Shown piece by piece: positions 47,100 through 59,079 of a DNA stretch of 64,000 nt. The first letter of the stretch is position 1. Each line of letters begins with the position of its first letter. Both the position numbers and the translations under genes were made by a program. Source of the stretch: Ophioderma brevispina (taxonomy: Eukaryota > Echinodermata > Ophiuroidea > Amphilepidida > Ophiodermatidae); NCBI GenBank assembly GCA_023653785.1, contig JAMKCH010007151.1, positions 1-64,000 on the forward strand, given 5' to 3'. Below the pieces are notes generated by a model that saw only the letters and a list, made by a program, of their open reading frames with translations, had not been told where the DNA came from and did no database searches.

Positions 47100-48300
47100 G
47101 TAAAGAGGAGAATAAAAAAAAATCTTTCCTAAGAGGCATCCAAATTGGAAGGCTGGGCTTTAGCCACTCAGTGAATGTCATTATCAAACCAAACTAAACA
47201 GTCATAATGTTACATTTTATATAAACCATTAAGTAAAGAATAATTGCATAGGCGTAAATCCCTGGGGGTGGGATATATCCCCAATATTTTAATGAGGGGG
47301 GATGGTCAATACGATCACCACCCATGTTGATGCCCATTCATGTGTTTTTGACGCAAAATAACCTCATATTTTACCATAATAGTTTAAAAATGGTATAAAA
47401 GTTACGCGCGTTTTTTTAAGAGGCGATTTTGTTCTGATTAAAAGTAGCGATTGATTTTAGCTTCTAAATGGGCACAAATTTTAGCACGACGCTGCGCCTA
47501 ATAATGGATCTTTCAGCAAATTACACCACTTTCATTTATTAAAATTTCTACCTCAACTCCATCCCCCCATGTCAAAAAGAACTTTACGTCATGAATAATT
47601 GATCACACCCCGGGCAATAATAAGGTTTCCGGTTTATTAATAATATAATAACCAGGTCTACTATAACGTCAATCTCCGTACACACCTCAACGCTGCAGTT
47701 GAGTCAGCCCTATTCCCCATAGAAGCTACGCAGTTTCGCTTGGGTAGACGAGGAATGAGAGTAAGTATCTGCCCAAGTGACACACTTTTAACGTTTTCTA
47801 ATGATCACGGGTCCCGCGCTTTTCCACTTGACCCACATGTGCTCTAGCAATTATTGGTCGAAAGGGCATCCTTGAATAGGAGGGGAAAATTTGATGTCAA
47901 AGCCTCATGAGTTTCTTTTCAGTCTATTTATGACGTGTTATGTCTAGGAATTTCATGTCAGTTGAGCGTGTTTCACACAGCGACCAGAATGGCTAAAAAC
48001 CTAAAGCCAGACCGTCGGTTTGATATCAATGAATGCGCATCTTCTAGGGTACAGAGTTCAAACTCAGAAATGGAGTTTACGGTATTTGAATAATGAGTAC
48101 CAAGAATAATACGAAGGGCAACGTTTTTTTGTCAAACACTAAAGTGATACTTTGGTTTAAATGTTAAATTACATACACTTGGATAAGATATGAAAACGGG
48201 GCCGCCAAACAGCGTTTCAGCCTGCTATGCATGTGCCTATACTATTGATTTTGAATAGTGTTAATTGGATGCCATGCAAGGATTGGATGAACTCGCAAGC
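47100..48300. other. No recognisable gene
   Basis: Both strands were read. No domain, tRNA or terminal repeat was recognised. Confidence 0.4.
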
Positions 48301-48329
48301 CCAGAAGTTTGTCACAGTAAGGTTAGTGG

Positions 48330-48800
48330 CGAGGGCGGTTGCTCTTTTTCAAAGACAAAATGGACATAACCTTGCACTTAAATGGATTTAAGTTTGGGGA
48401 AAAAAGTGCAAAAAAGGGCAATTTCCATTTGTACAACAAAATCGAAGTAGTTGCTCCAATTTTGGTAAAAATGAAATAAATGTTTCATCTAGCTTAATGT
48501 GTCAAAAACTAAGGAATAGTTCGTAGCATCTGCAATGCATAGTTATATGCTATGCGACAAAATAGGGCATGGGGCAAAAAATTTATAATCCAATTGGCAT
48601 TGACCTTCCTTGACTTTTATCTCGGTAAGTAAACATGTGAACATAATCAAAACATATACTTTTTGGAGTCCTCTTTCTTCAGGCAATAATTTGCAAGCAT
48701 TCAAATATAATCAGAAGTAACTTCAATGTTGCCCCAGTACAAATTGAGTTGAACCTTTTTTGCACTTTTAGCCATTTTTACCCAATAACTTACAACCAAT
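48330..48800. repeat. Fold-back segment related to family C
   Basis: AAAAAAGTGCAAAAAAGGGC with TTTGTACAAC and GTTGCTCCAATTTTGGTAAA (48,400-48,470) is mirrored by GTACAAATTGAGTTGAACC with TTTTTTGCACTTTTAGCC (48,736-48,775). The GTTGCTCCAATTTT block is shared with 16,300 (minus). Confidence 0.65.
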
Positions 48801-49500
48801 GGTCATGAGACCCCAAATCGGCTCCTATTTGGTTCAAAATGGTCAAAAGTTATGATTTTTAAACAAAAGAGATAATGTGGATGGTTCCCAGGCGGTTTCC
48901 AGATGGTTTCCGTTGTTTTTGGGTCGTTAGTGTTCACGTTTGTTGAACAAAAGTCGGGTTTCCTTTGTTTAAAATGGGTTCAAAAATAAAGATTTTTACA
49001 CAAAATTAATAATTTCGATTGGTTTCCAGGCGTTGTCTTATTCATTCCCGGTTTGTTTGCTGCCTTTTTGATTTCAAGTTTTGTTGGGGCATGGCCCCTG
49101 GACCCCTATTTGGGCAAAAATGATCAAAATAAAGATTTTTAAAAAGTGTACAATTTTTTCCCAGTTGGTTTTGGGGTGGTTCTTTGTTCGGTCCTTGTGT
49201 TCATGTTATTGAGCTATGCCTTGATCCCCCCCAAAACGGGTATTTGGGTTCAAAACAGTCCACCTATATTCTAAAAACAAAGGCGATAATTGACGGGTTA
49301 CCCATGATTTGTTCTTGGTGGTTCCTGGTGTTTGTTGTTTCCTTTGGTTTTCAATGTTTATTGACCATTGCATGGATCCCAAAGAGACGATTTTTGTTCA
49401 AAATGGCAAATATCAGATACTTCCATGGTTCAAGATTGTTATAGGGGTTACCAGTTCTTCGGCACCCCTATTGGTTTCAATGATTTTGTTTAAAAAATAA
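48800..49500 (+). repeat. Satellite, about five units of 140-160 bp, plus orientation
   Basis: Each unit has a TTGGTTCAAAATGGTCAAAA-like start, an AAAGATTTTTA block, a GGTTCCCAGGCGGTTTCC-like block and a GTGTTCA..TTGT end. The units are diverged. Frames within it have no domain. Confidence 0.75.
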
Positions 49501-49854
49501 ATATTTTGACCCAAACTTAACCAAAATAGCGGGGATTTGCTGGTCCAAAGCAAGGACCCGCAGGTACAAAATACACAGGGAACACCCCCTAAAAACTTCT
49601 AGGAAACATCCCAATTGTTAAATCTACTGAACCACTAAAAGTGGACAAGGTCTACATTCTTGCGTTGGTGGACAAGGGGTTATGGACCCCCCTCCTCTCA
49701 AGGAAACCACTTTCCAAAGGAATTTTGGCACGAAATGTATTCCAATATGCCCAGGGCATGAGAAATAACGAGTATTAATACAATTAGAAAATATATGTAA
49801 GTGTTAATATGTGTTCTAAAAGTCAATTTACCTATACCTGAACCCAGTTTTTGG

Positions 49855-50335
49855 CTACCGGTCCGGAATGCTCAAAAACCACTTCAATCCAAAGGAGACG
49901 AGAGACCACCGAAAACCGCCAACCACAAAGGAGCGGAAACCCCACCGGGAACCGCCAAGAAACCCACCCTTAGGAAACCAGCCAAATTTTCAACATTTGT
50001 TATATCCTTATTTTGCCATTTTGAACCCAAAGAGCCTATTCGGGATCCATGCAATATCACAAAGTTGAATTGTATTAGATTTTATTTAAAAACTGATAAA
50101 ATACCCATTACATATAATATTTTTTGTGTTAAAATGGTCAGAATAAACATCATTTTGACCCCCATTTTGAACAAAAATAACAGATTGTGATTCATTTAGT
50201 CAGGGTCGAACAAATTGGAACCACACAAAAATAGTTTGGTAACCATCCAGGAACCGTCCAAACATTGTCCTTGGTACTTAAAAATCATTGGACAATTTTA
50301 AACCCAAAGTAACCGATTTGGGGTCCAATTGAATT
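49855..50335 (-). repeat. Same satellite, inverted arm
   Basis: GCCATTTTGAACCCAAAGAG and GGGAACCGCCAAGAAACCC are the complement of the unit blocks at 48,800-49,500. The two arms face each other across about 350 bp. Confidence 0.75.
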
Positions 50336-50519
50336 TTTTTTTTCAGAACCATATTCGTATATCATCTGAAGAGTGCATAGCGTGCACAAACCCTTAACGA
50401 GGGACGATACCTTTCTTTTTTTTTTTTTTTTAGTAATAATTTTATCTAGTTTTAACCCTTTATAATGTTGTTGAGGAATTCTGTTCATTTTCTGATTCTT
50501 TGATTGTTTTGAGACCAGT

Positions 50520-50850
50520 GTTTATATATTGAAACCTGGTTTGGATGTTGAGAACCGTTCTGTGTTTTTGAGACCTTTGCGTGTGTTGAAGATCTTTATT
50601 TGATATTGAGACCTTGTGTGTTTTAAAACCTTTGGTTTTTGGTCGACCCGTTTTTTTAAATCTTGGTTGATTGTGAGAAATTTGTGTGTGTTTGAGAATT
50701 TGTGGGGTTTTGGACCTTTAAGCTTTTGAGACCTTAATGTGGAAGCCTTTAGGTTTGCGACCTGTTTGCGGTCTTGGGATCTTGTTTTTGAGACCTTTGT
50801 TTGATGTGGACATTTGTGTGTTTGAGACCTTTGTTTCTGTAGACCTGTAG
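50520..50850 (+). repeat. Degenerate minisatellite TGTGTTTGAGACCTTTG
   Basis: About a dozen units containing GAGACCTT or variants at 20-28 base spacing. The minus frame here is Lys/Ser/Thr-rich and repeat-derived. Confidence 0.75.
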
Positions 50851-51059
50851 ACTCTATTGAAAATATTTTCCCTACAATACACTTAAGAACTAGGTCCATA
50901 TGAGCGGCTAAAAGTAATGGTGGGTGGGATGAAGTAGACCTAGGCCCTATTTACTCTTTACGCGCAACTTGACCCCAAACTAACGCGTGGGATCTAATCG
51001 ATGAGTGTTTGTCATTCATCATTTCAATCATTACATAATTTATTTGGAAACATACATAT

Positions 51060-51930
51060 TGAAACGTAAGAAAAACAGATTATTAAAGGCTCAGGACCAG
51101 GAGAGCCAACCTGAACAGGCAAAAGACCTGAATCAGTTATCAGCAAGCAGTCAGCAAAACATTAAAATTCTAATAGAAACATTCAAAATAGTAAAAACGA
51201 GAGCCAGACCCTTAAAGAATTATTGCACAAGCCAGAAAGAAATGTCTAAAAAGATTTAAAAGGACCAGTCATGGTCATATTTTCGAGTAAAATTGAGTAA
51301 GAAAGAACAAATAAAGGCTTTTTTGAGACAGATTCTGTAATGCATATATTTTTACTTTTTGACACCAAGGGAAATAAATTTAAGTCGAAAGAGACCCTAA
51401 TTCCGATTTCAACACAAAATAATTGGTGTCATAACCCTGTTATTGGAAGTTCGAGCGCCAGACCAGCATATTTTGTTTTCTTTACGGGTGTGGGGTTTAT
51501 GAAGTTCGCTTAAAAGATATGACGTCAGTTAATGATGGATTTGGAGCCTTCATTAACAACAACAAAATTACGGGTTTATTGTGTGGAAAGGATTTTAGGG
51601 TTGAATTGTCCGTGGACGGCAAACTTTTTTGGGAGTCTTTCAGGTCGCAAATAAAAATTCCAGTACTGATAGTAACATTAAGAGTGTCAAAAGCTTTTTA
51701 TGCGGAGAACAGAATTATGATGCCAACCTTGACTCTTGGTCAAGATAGTTTTACGATTATCGAGGACATGTTGGAGAGTCGCCTTATTCCCACTACGGCA
51801 CAATGTGTGATTTTTACCCCAGCGATCAAGTTATTTTTGGTGGGAATTGTGCAAGAAAGGTATTTAACAAGAATTTCATTATTCCTTTAGGCAAACAAAG
51901 GATTTCACAAAGATAGATCAATAACTCGAG
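51060..51930 (+). CDS. Unrecognised protein-coding remnant, frame-shifted
   Basis: Three plus-strand frames join into a plausible protein. 51,060-51,258 is hydrophilic and glutamine/lysine-rich (LKAQDQESQPEQAKDLNQLS). 51,450-51,510 reads ARPAYFVFFTGVGFMKFA. 51,519-51,820 reads GFGAFINNNKITGLLCGKDF, then VDGKLFWESFRSQIKIPVL and DSFTIIEDMLESRLIPTTA. A shift near 51,800 allows CDFYPSDQVIFGGNCARKVF to about 51,920. The minus strand is full of stops, so the plus strand is the coding sense. Balanced composition and alternating beta-like hydrophobicity suggest a real globular protein, possibly of a transposon or virus-like element. I do not recognise the family. Confidence 0.4.
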
Positions 51931-51939
51931 GACGGTATA

Positions 51940-52730
51940 CTAATGTACAGTTTCAATCACAATCCTGCTTCTCTCTTCAAAAATATTTAACAATTAAGTT
52001 TTTAATAAATCAATTAATTAAGTTTCTGTTTAAAACCTGCTTTTTTTAGAAGCTAATATAATATTTTAAAACATGTCTTTTTTTTTTTGTTCGATAAAAC
52101 AATTTGCATTGTTGGTCGAAACAAACGTCGCGACGATTATCTACCAAGTAGCTACCGAGATTCTAGCTTTTTAATTTTAAACAAAAGATTTCGGCGAGAA
52201 TCCAAGGTTATTAACCGAAATGTTTTTTTTTTTTCTCGGAAAGAAAAAAAAAAAACGCGTATCTAATTCGATTAATTTTTAATAAAGATTAAAAAAAGAA
52301 AAACCTTAAAAAAAAAACCTGATTCTTCACATAAAATGTTCATCAGGAATCCAGGTTTTACGACCTATTTGGTTTTGTTAATTTGTTTTTGTTTATTTGG
52401 CTTTTTTACCCTGGATGCTCTTTAAACTGCAAAGTTCTAAACGACAAAGTTCGAAATTTTCTTTTAAAAATCATGGTATGAGTCTTGAGCGGTCAGTCAA
52501 CGTTTGTTTAATTCAAATTTTTAGCCAACAGTATGACATACATCCCATACCAACGGGCCGGTTTGGAGGTTCTTTTTTACAATCTTTTCTTTTTGGTGTT
52601 TCATTTTGGCGTAATTATTTACCCTGTCTCATTGATACAAACTATAGGTTGCGAAAGGTCTGGTGTTTGTGTTTTTGTAATGTAATTATGCCTTATTTTG
52701 TTTTCCATTGCCCATTTTTGGTTTTTAAGT
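51940..52730. other. AT-rich flank with poly-A/T runs and an open plus frame
   Basis: A 130-codon plus frame (52,397-52,789) contains QYDIHPIPTGRFGGSFLQSF. It may belong with the coding remnant upstream, but it also runs into the fold-back array, so it is not called. Confidence 0.3.
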
Positions 52731-52734
52731 CCGA

Positions 52735-53340
52735 AGAGTGTGTTTGTTTTTTCGACGATCCTTTATTCCGAAGGCTATTACTCCTATGATTTTTACTCCG
52801 AGAGTTTTAAGTCGAAGGGGCGTTTGTCCGATTTTCGGACTAACGCCCTTAGGGACTAAAACAAAAACCCATCGGATTAAAACCTTTCATATATTTTTGG
52901 AACATGCCCCTTCGGAGCAAAAATCCTTGATTATTTTTTCGGAGGAAGAGAGGAAGAAGAAGGAGACGAAACGCCCCCTTCGGAAGAATTAAACGCAATT
53001 TATGTTTCGGACTAACGACCCCTTTTTTGTTTGGCAAATGCCCCTTGGAAGAGAAAAGAAGGAAGAAAAAGGAAAAAAAACCCTTTCGAAAGAATAAAAC
53101 TTCGGAAAATTAACCGTACGGAGTAATGATCTTCGGAAAATGAACACATTTTTCGGACACACGACCCTTCGGAGTGGTAAAAAAAAACTTTTAGGAAAAT
53201 AACCACTTCGGAAAGAAAACCCTACGGAAATCTGGAATCCAGAGAATAGTGTGTTCGGGAACCAAAACGACCCTTCGGGGATTTAAAAACCCTTAGCAGA
53301 AATAACTCTTCGGAATATAAGTCTGTTCCCGGCTACGGGT
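52735..53340. mobile_element. Fold-back array of TTTGTCCGAAGGGGC units, copy 2 (long minus arm)
   Basis: A short plus-sense arm (52,735-52,831) meets a long minus-sense arm (52,832-53,320) at GTCCGATTTTCGGAC, the same centre as copy 1. The right end (ATTCCGAAGAG on the minus strand, then AGACTTATATTCC) corresponds to the left end of copy 1. Confidence 0.8.
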
Positions 53341-53660
53341 GGGGGTGGGTGTAACTCTACCGCACCAAAGCGCGGAAAACCCTCCAATGGTCACTTTCCT
53401 CGCAAACACACATTTTTCGTACACAAATTTGATTATGAAACAAAATTTGAACTTAACAAGTGGTTTCCTTAAGGTATGATTCAACGGTCTTAAAATTTAG
53501 TTACTGGGTTAGGTTTTGTTTGAATTAATCCCATATTATTTCAGAAGAGTTATATAACAAGCGCCGCAAGGGTGGATGGAGCCCTGTCGCGCGGACCCCC
53601 TGCAATATTAACTTTCCAAAACATATTTTATTATGATATTTTTGAAACATTTTGAAAGGT
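53340..53660 (+). repeat. Dispersed repeat family F, two further copies
   Basis: CAAAGCGCGGAAAACCCTCC at 53,367 and CTGTCGCGCGGACCCCCTGC at 53,583, each followed by an AACTTTCC- or CACTTTCC-like block and a stretch ending in TTGAAAC or ATGAAAC. Related to 44,440-44,640. Confidence 0.5.
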
Positions 53661-53925
53661 ACCACGTGGTTCACTTTACAACTTGCTTCTAAATATGATC
53701 AAAACGATCTCAAAATCGCTTTTTCGATCGATAGCCATTTTTGAAGAGATGTTACGATTGTTTGTAAACGTTTTCAAGCTTTTTAAGCTGAGGAACATGG
53801 CTATAAAACCTGGTCTATTAAAAAATAAATATTGTTGCGTCTCGGATACTTACCTTAATTGGTGAGTGTGGTGAAGTTTTTCAACCGTAGAGTTGCTCAC
53901 AGATAGGCAATTAAATGATTGTGTG

Positions 53926-54896
53926 TAACACTTAAGTGACCATAGGGGGGGGGGGGGGTGCATAGGGACCCAAAATTTGTTTTCGCGCTGGCCGCTTTAC
54001 GCGTGCGAGTATTTTTGCGCGAAATTTTTGTAATGTAATGACTTTTAAAATGCGCTTCTTTTCATACCAAAATAATTAAAATCGGCAAGCCGTTAATGAG
54101 ATAATAGTGGGGCTTACATGGGAACCCCCCCCCCCCCCTTGGAGGCACTAACGGAAGTCATTGAGACATTTTTAAAATAGAATAAGAAACCGGAACAAAG
54201 CAAATTTTTGTGCTGATATAAGTCAAACATAACATGTAAAGTAACATTATTAGTACATTAAAAATTATTAACCCTTTATGTGCTGAAAACAAACAATTTC
54301 ATCCATGTACGTTGCCCAAACCGTTAGCTGTACAAACTCTATGGGAGAAAATGATGTGATTTTGCAACACCAGTAAAAATACAGGATCCCTAAAAATGCT
54401 GGTTTTGTGGTTAAATATAAGTAATTGGGTCTTCTAAAAGTGATATCAACATAAAAGAAGGTGTATTTACCAAAAGTTGATGTAAGGGACACAAGGTCAT
54501 TTGAATTTCCTCTTTTGGCACATTTCGCGTGTTTTGAAAAAAAATCGTTTTGCCCCTAATTTGCACCCCAAAAATAACAAATCTATTGTTTATTGCTGAT
54601 TGGGAGTTGTCTTAGACCCTTCACAGGGGGGGAGAAGTGCGGGCAAAAAGGCCCAGGGGAAAAAGGGGGACGGAGGGCGGGGAGGGGGAATCCCATGGAA
54701 CCCCACCCCCCCAAATAAAACAAAAAAAGAACACAACAAAAAAACAAAACGACAATAAAACAAAAAAACAACCTAAAACAAACAAAAACCACCAACCCCC
54801 CACCACCACCCCCCCCACCCCCTTGGGCACCAACGGGAGTGAAAACCCCCTATATCTACCCTCCCCCCCTCCTCTGGGAGTGTCACTTAAGTGTTA
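53926..54896. mobile_element. MITE-like element with perfect 15-bp TIR
   Basis: TAACACTTAAGTGAC at 53,926-53,940 is the exact reverse complement of 54,882-54,896. Just inside each end lies a G-run or C-run (53,946-53,959 and 54,862-54,869), continuing the mirror. Length 971 bp. No transposase is recognised inside. G- and C-rich stretches at 54,126 and 54,626-54,835 are low complexity. The flanks show no clear duplication. Confidence 0.7.
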
Positions 54897-55202
54897 AAGT
54901 GGTTAGTGATACGATTATTAAGATTATTGAAAGTAAAGCATATTGACATAATTGCCTTCCGTAATGTAAGCAGATAACAACGGCAAGTGGGCACCCAACT
55001 GTGACCATGTATTGATGTCGCACTGCTAATTGATATTGCACCGTGTTCTGGAGTTTTAGGGAATTTAGTGGGAAACTTCAGAAGAATAGCTAGAATAGAA
55101 ATACAAATGTTTGTCTATCCCCCATCTATTTTGACATTATTTTAGCAAAAAAAGTGGCTTAACCAATGAGGGACATTGTAGTCGATCAGGGAGGGACAAG
55201 GG

Positions 55203-55556
55203 TGTGTCCCCATCAAATTCAATGAAGACATACTAACACACACAACAGCAGTTACTCTAATTAGAGGTGAGCCCATCCTGCCTTAATCCGTGTTTTTTAT
55301 GTACCTCAAGTTTTAATTGAGTCCCCAGCCACTACTAATGGATGTGCGTAGCCTCACTCCACCTCCCTAATTGTAGGTGAAGTGGCCTGAACGCCCACCT
55401 CTCTAGTAGGTGAGTGGACTTCACTCCACCACTATAATTGACTGCCGAGCACAGGTTGAGTGTCAAATATTAGGCCTACTCTATTGTAATAGAAGGCTCG
55501 TTAATTATGTGCGGCAAGCTTCACTCAACAACATGTGGTAGTAATAACTATATGGG
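55203..55556 (+). repeat. Left LTR-like repeat, inverted and truncated
   Basis: TGTGTCCCCATCAAATTCAA, ACAGCAGTTACTCTAATTAG and AGGTGAGCCCATCCTGC run on the plus strand, exactly as the minus strand of the right LTR does. Homology ends near AACTATATG at 55,556. A normal 3' LTR here would be on the minus strand. Confidence 0.85.
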
Positions 55557-55559
55557 AGG

Positions 55560-56520
55560 GGAGTTGCTTGGGGCTGTGACTTTGGCTGAAGAAAGTTTGA
55601 AAGGAGTTGATTAGCCCACAATCCGAGGGTCTGTGGCAACTGTGAGTGGCTTAGAGAATGGTGCGGAATATACTGTGTTACAGGCTGCAGTGGCACCCAT
55701 CGGCAATGCAGGTTTGCGCATCGCTGGGGAGATGGGTTTCTGGAACATAACCTAGTGTGAGATTGTCGCTACAGGATGTTTCCAATCTGGGTAGCCAGAG
55801 CTGTACTGTGGTTACTGGTCGGGTTTAATAAATAAAAACATTCAAGTTATCTGTTACATGGTGACCAGTAAGTGGAGATATAATGGACGGCATGGTAACT
55901 ATGATGTTGGGAGTTGTTGCGCACTGGTCAGGAGGGGCACATTGTAGGGTTCTGTTGAGACTGGATGAGTAAAATAGGTGAAGTGGATGGGTCATCCTGA
56001 ATGGAATCGTCAATAAAGCTGTGCTGTTTGGTCCACAGTAACTGGGCAAGTGGGGTTCAGGCTGCACTTCGCTGGGAAGGATTTTAATGGTTCAGTTCAG
56101 TTTGATTCGGGTTATACTCTGGTAACGTTTCCTCTTGAATTTGCTTGGGCAGTTGGGTCATAGTTCTCACTGGTAATTTGCTCATAAAACTGTGAGCCTG
56201 GTATAGTGTTGTGAAAATTGAAATAAATCCAATTCTCACAGACCTATCAATCCAGCTCTTGGCCCACTCGATCGGCATGGTACTTAGGCTTTTATGGATC
56301 TTGCCAGTTCTTGTTTGTTGGTATGTTGCTCCGACTTGCGCTTATCAGATAGGGGTCCTTCTCACAGAATGTGCACAGATACTTATTAAGCTGCCTGGCC
56401 AATGCTTTGTTGAACATGTGTCGAGAAATATTGAATTGAGTTCAAGACAGTGTAATTGCAATCTTCCCGTTTGCAATGGATTTGAGACAGATCCTAGTTG
56501 AAGATGTACAAAGAAAAGCA
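55560..56520 (-). pseudogene. Possible env-like third ORF downstream of pol
   Basis: The minus strand is unusually open from 56,501 to 55,560, with only a few stops or shifts (56,348, 56,084, 55,825). The product has several cysteines and N-glycosylation-type sites (NSTA, NRTL, NLTL). It lies between the integrase end and the terminal repeat, the place of an env-like gene in some gypsy elements. No fusion motif, signal peptide or transmembrane segment could be fixed, so the assignment rests on position and composition only. Confidence 0.3.
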
Positions 56521-57059
56521 GTTTGTAGCTAGAGATGTGTTAAGCAGTGAGTCGAATTGCGAAATGGTCACAGATGCAATAGATGTTCCTCCCACACACT
56601 GTTACTGAACATAACAATGCCCCTTTTGTGGGATTTTTATGTGTAATTGTGATTCTCTCATTGGTTATTCCTATCTCATAGTAGGGAATAAAGAAAGTTT
56701 TGAGCAGGACAAGTAAGTAGTTGGACAAACAACTAGCACTCTCTAATCAGCTTGAGCTGTTAACAAAAGAAATCAAGACTGCTCTATTTTTTTCAACATG
56801 AGAGGTTTGGCTCCAATTAGACAATAAACAATATGCTTCAACATAGACTTGAGACGGAGACACATGCCACTTACAGATAAACCTCTAAGATCAATATGAT
56901 CAGTCCCGTTCCGCCTGGTTGGACAAGGATATAAACAAAAACCAGTACATGCATATTTCCTGTAGTGAGGATGGGGTACAATGTAAGGGGCCTGTTTCTT
57001 ATGACAGTATATTATTCCAAGTCTTTACATGGGCACCAAGGTCCATACCACACTGCTCC

Positions 57060-58400
57060 TCCCCCCCCCTCCATTTCTTCCTTTAAATGTTAGTGGTAAG
57101 ACTTCTTTCGAGGGCGCGCCTCAGCAAGCGTTGGTCTTCTCCTTTTCCGCTTATTGTAGCTTTGGCCTTCCTTAATGGCTTGTCTGGGTTTTAGTTGAGT
57201 GGTAGATGGCTGATGTACGGGTTCGTCACTCGGTAGCTGATGACGATATTCCACTGATGAAGTATGTTGAATGCTGACATCGGCCTTGACCGATGAGTTT
57301 CCATTGCCGTTTCACTTTTAACATCCATTAGGAGTGTCATCACTGATGTCGGTTTTAAACGGTCGTGATGATGAATTCTGGATTTCCCCTTCTGCTTAAT
57401 AACCTGAACCTCAAAATTAGGTCACTGAACTTCCGAGTGATAATGTTGGCCCTTGCCATTAGGTTGCAATTTGGGTGATAAACCCTTCGTGTTAGTCGTA
57501 TCACGAACATAAACTAGACACCCACATTGTACTTATGAAAACAAGTACTTTTTATCGGATTTTTTTCTGGCGGTACATTGTTGCTTGCATGGCTCCTAAC
57601 CAGGTCATAGATAGCATTCATCCTTTCTCGGAGTTCTATAACATAGTACAAGCTTCACCTTTTGGCACTCTGCCGCATAGCCTGGTATGGCTCCCCAAAC
57701 AAGGATTTCTAGGGCTTGGTAGGTTTCCGGCCCGAGAAAACATCATTGTTCGCGGCTATAAACCACATTTGTGGCATGTTCACAACTCGATAGCTCGCCG
57801 ATTGCAATAGGGGCAAGTATGGTCACAGTCTCGCTGATTTGAGTTTGTGTACATACATCGAAACCATGTCCAGCAAGGTTTTATTGAAAGCTTCCACCCC
57901 ACCATTTGCTTGAGGATGAAATGGTGTGCCAATGAGCTTGTTGTACATTCCAGCAAACCCATTATTTCCTTAAAAAAGCTGCGATTCATAGTTCTGCTTG
58001 GTCAGAATGAAATTGTCAGTGAAAAGTTCCGAAACATTGCAATGAACTCGCAAACAATTTTATGCGCCACAGTCCAAGAAGTTTGGTCGGGAATGGCATA
58101 GCACTCAACCCATTTGGTAAATGTCTTGGACTAGAGCACATCCTTTCATGCCACTATCACTTGTTGGCAGCGGCGTCATAAAAATATCTGTGTTCCAATC
58201 TAGCACCGACACGTATATCTCCTAAGGGTGCTTTAGGAGTATGGTTTGGTCGTTTGCGAGCACCACAATTTACACATTTCCAGTTTCGAATATCCAGTTT
58301 TGTAACATCCTCTTTTAGGTTTATACCATAAACGCGTCGTTTTATCTCTCCGGAGGTTTTCTTAACCCTAGAGGAACGGATATAATGGCATTATGCATAC
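57060..58400 (-). pseudogene. Gypsy integrase, frame-broken
   Basis: The minus strand shows the CC half of the HHCC zinc finger (WKCVNCGARKRP, about 58,280). TDIFMTPLPTSDSG (first catalytic Asp) is near 58,180. A TDNF segment with the second Asp is near 58,010, and HPQANGGVEAFN with the catalytic Glu is near 57,890. The following text to about 57,540 fits the C-terminal domain. A basic tail (57,070-57,180) ends it. All three catalytic residues are visible, though in different frames. It inserts the cDNA into host DNA. Confidence 0.88.
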
Positions 58401-59079
58401 GCAACCAAAACAGTTCGAAGTGATTTAGGTTACCACTACTGTGAAGATAGGACTGGTTTATCGGGCGTCTCCCATTCTTGTAAATTACCCCATTCTAAGT
58501 ACTAGCTGTTTCAAGAGTAAGTAATATAGTGGCGTGTACACAGACTCATGTCTCCAGGTTGACTGTTGTCTCGAGGACGTTTGTCAAACTTTACTCATCC
58601 ATCCGAAGATTTGCTCAATCAGGATCATTCGCGATGAAGTTTTGCCATATCTTCTCTGCGGTATAACCATCGATCCAGTTCACAGCATCACCGACTGACA
58701 TTCTGTGGATCGCTTCCATCATGAGAAGAACTGACTTTATCTCTCTCTCTCATTGCTTTTTCCACAATCCTTTCTTGGGTTGTTTGGTTGACCCCCAAAC
58801 CTAAACATGGATATATAGGGGTGGGGATACTCCATTTAGCAGGGGTTTGGCGCCATTGCTGCATTCAGACCTCCATGTCTGCCCGGTGTTGGACACTTGC
58901 CCAGCACGTGCACTGCACACAGTTCAACAAATCTCTACCGGGGCTGCTAAGTAGGGAGCGCATCACCACGTAAGTCAAAGTTAACAGCGAGATGAAAGTG
59001 ACTAAGAAATTGTCTTTGATGGATAAGTGTTGAAAGTTCTGTTCGTCATCGGTTGGTTTACTGTTAGTCTGCCAAGATG

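Noticed and set aside
54583..54897. Frames in both directions with K/N/P or F/G runs
   Set aside because: Low-complexity A/C-rich stretch inside a MITE.
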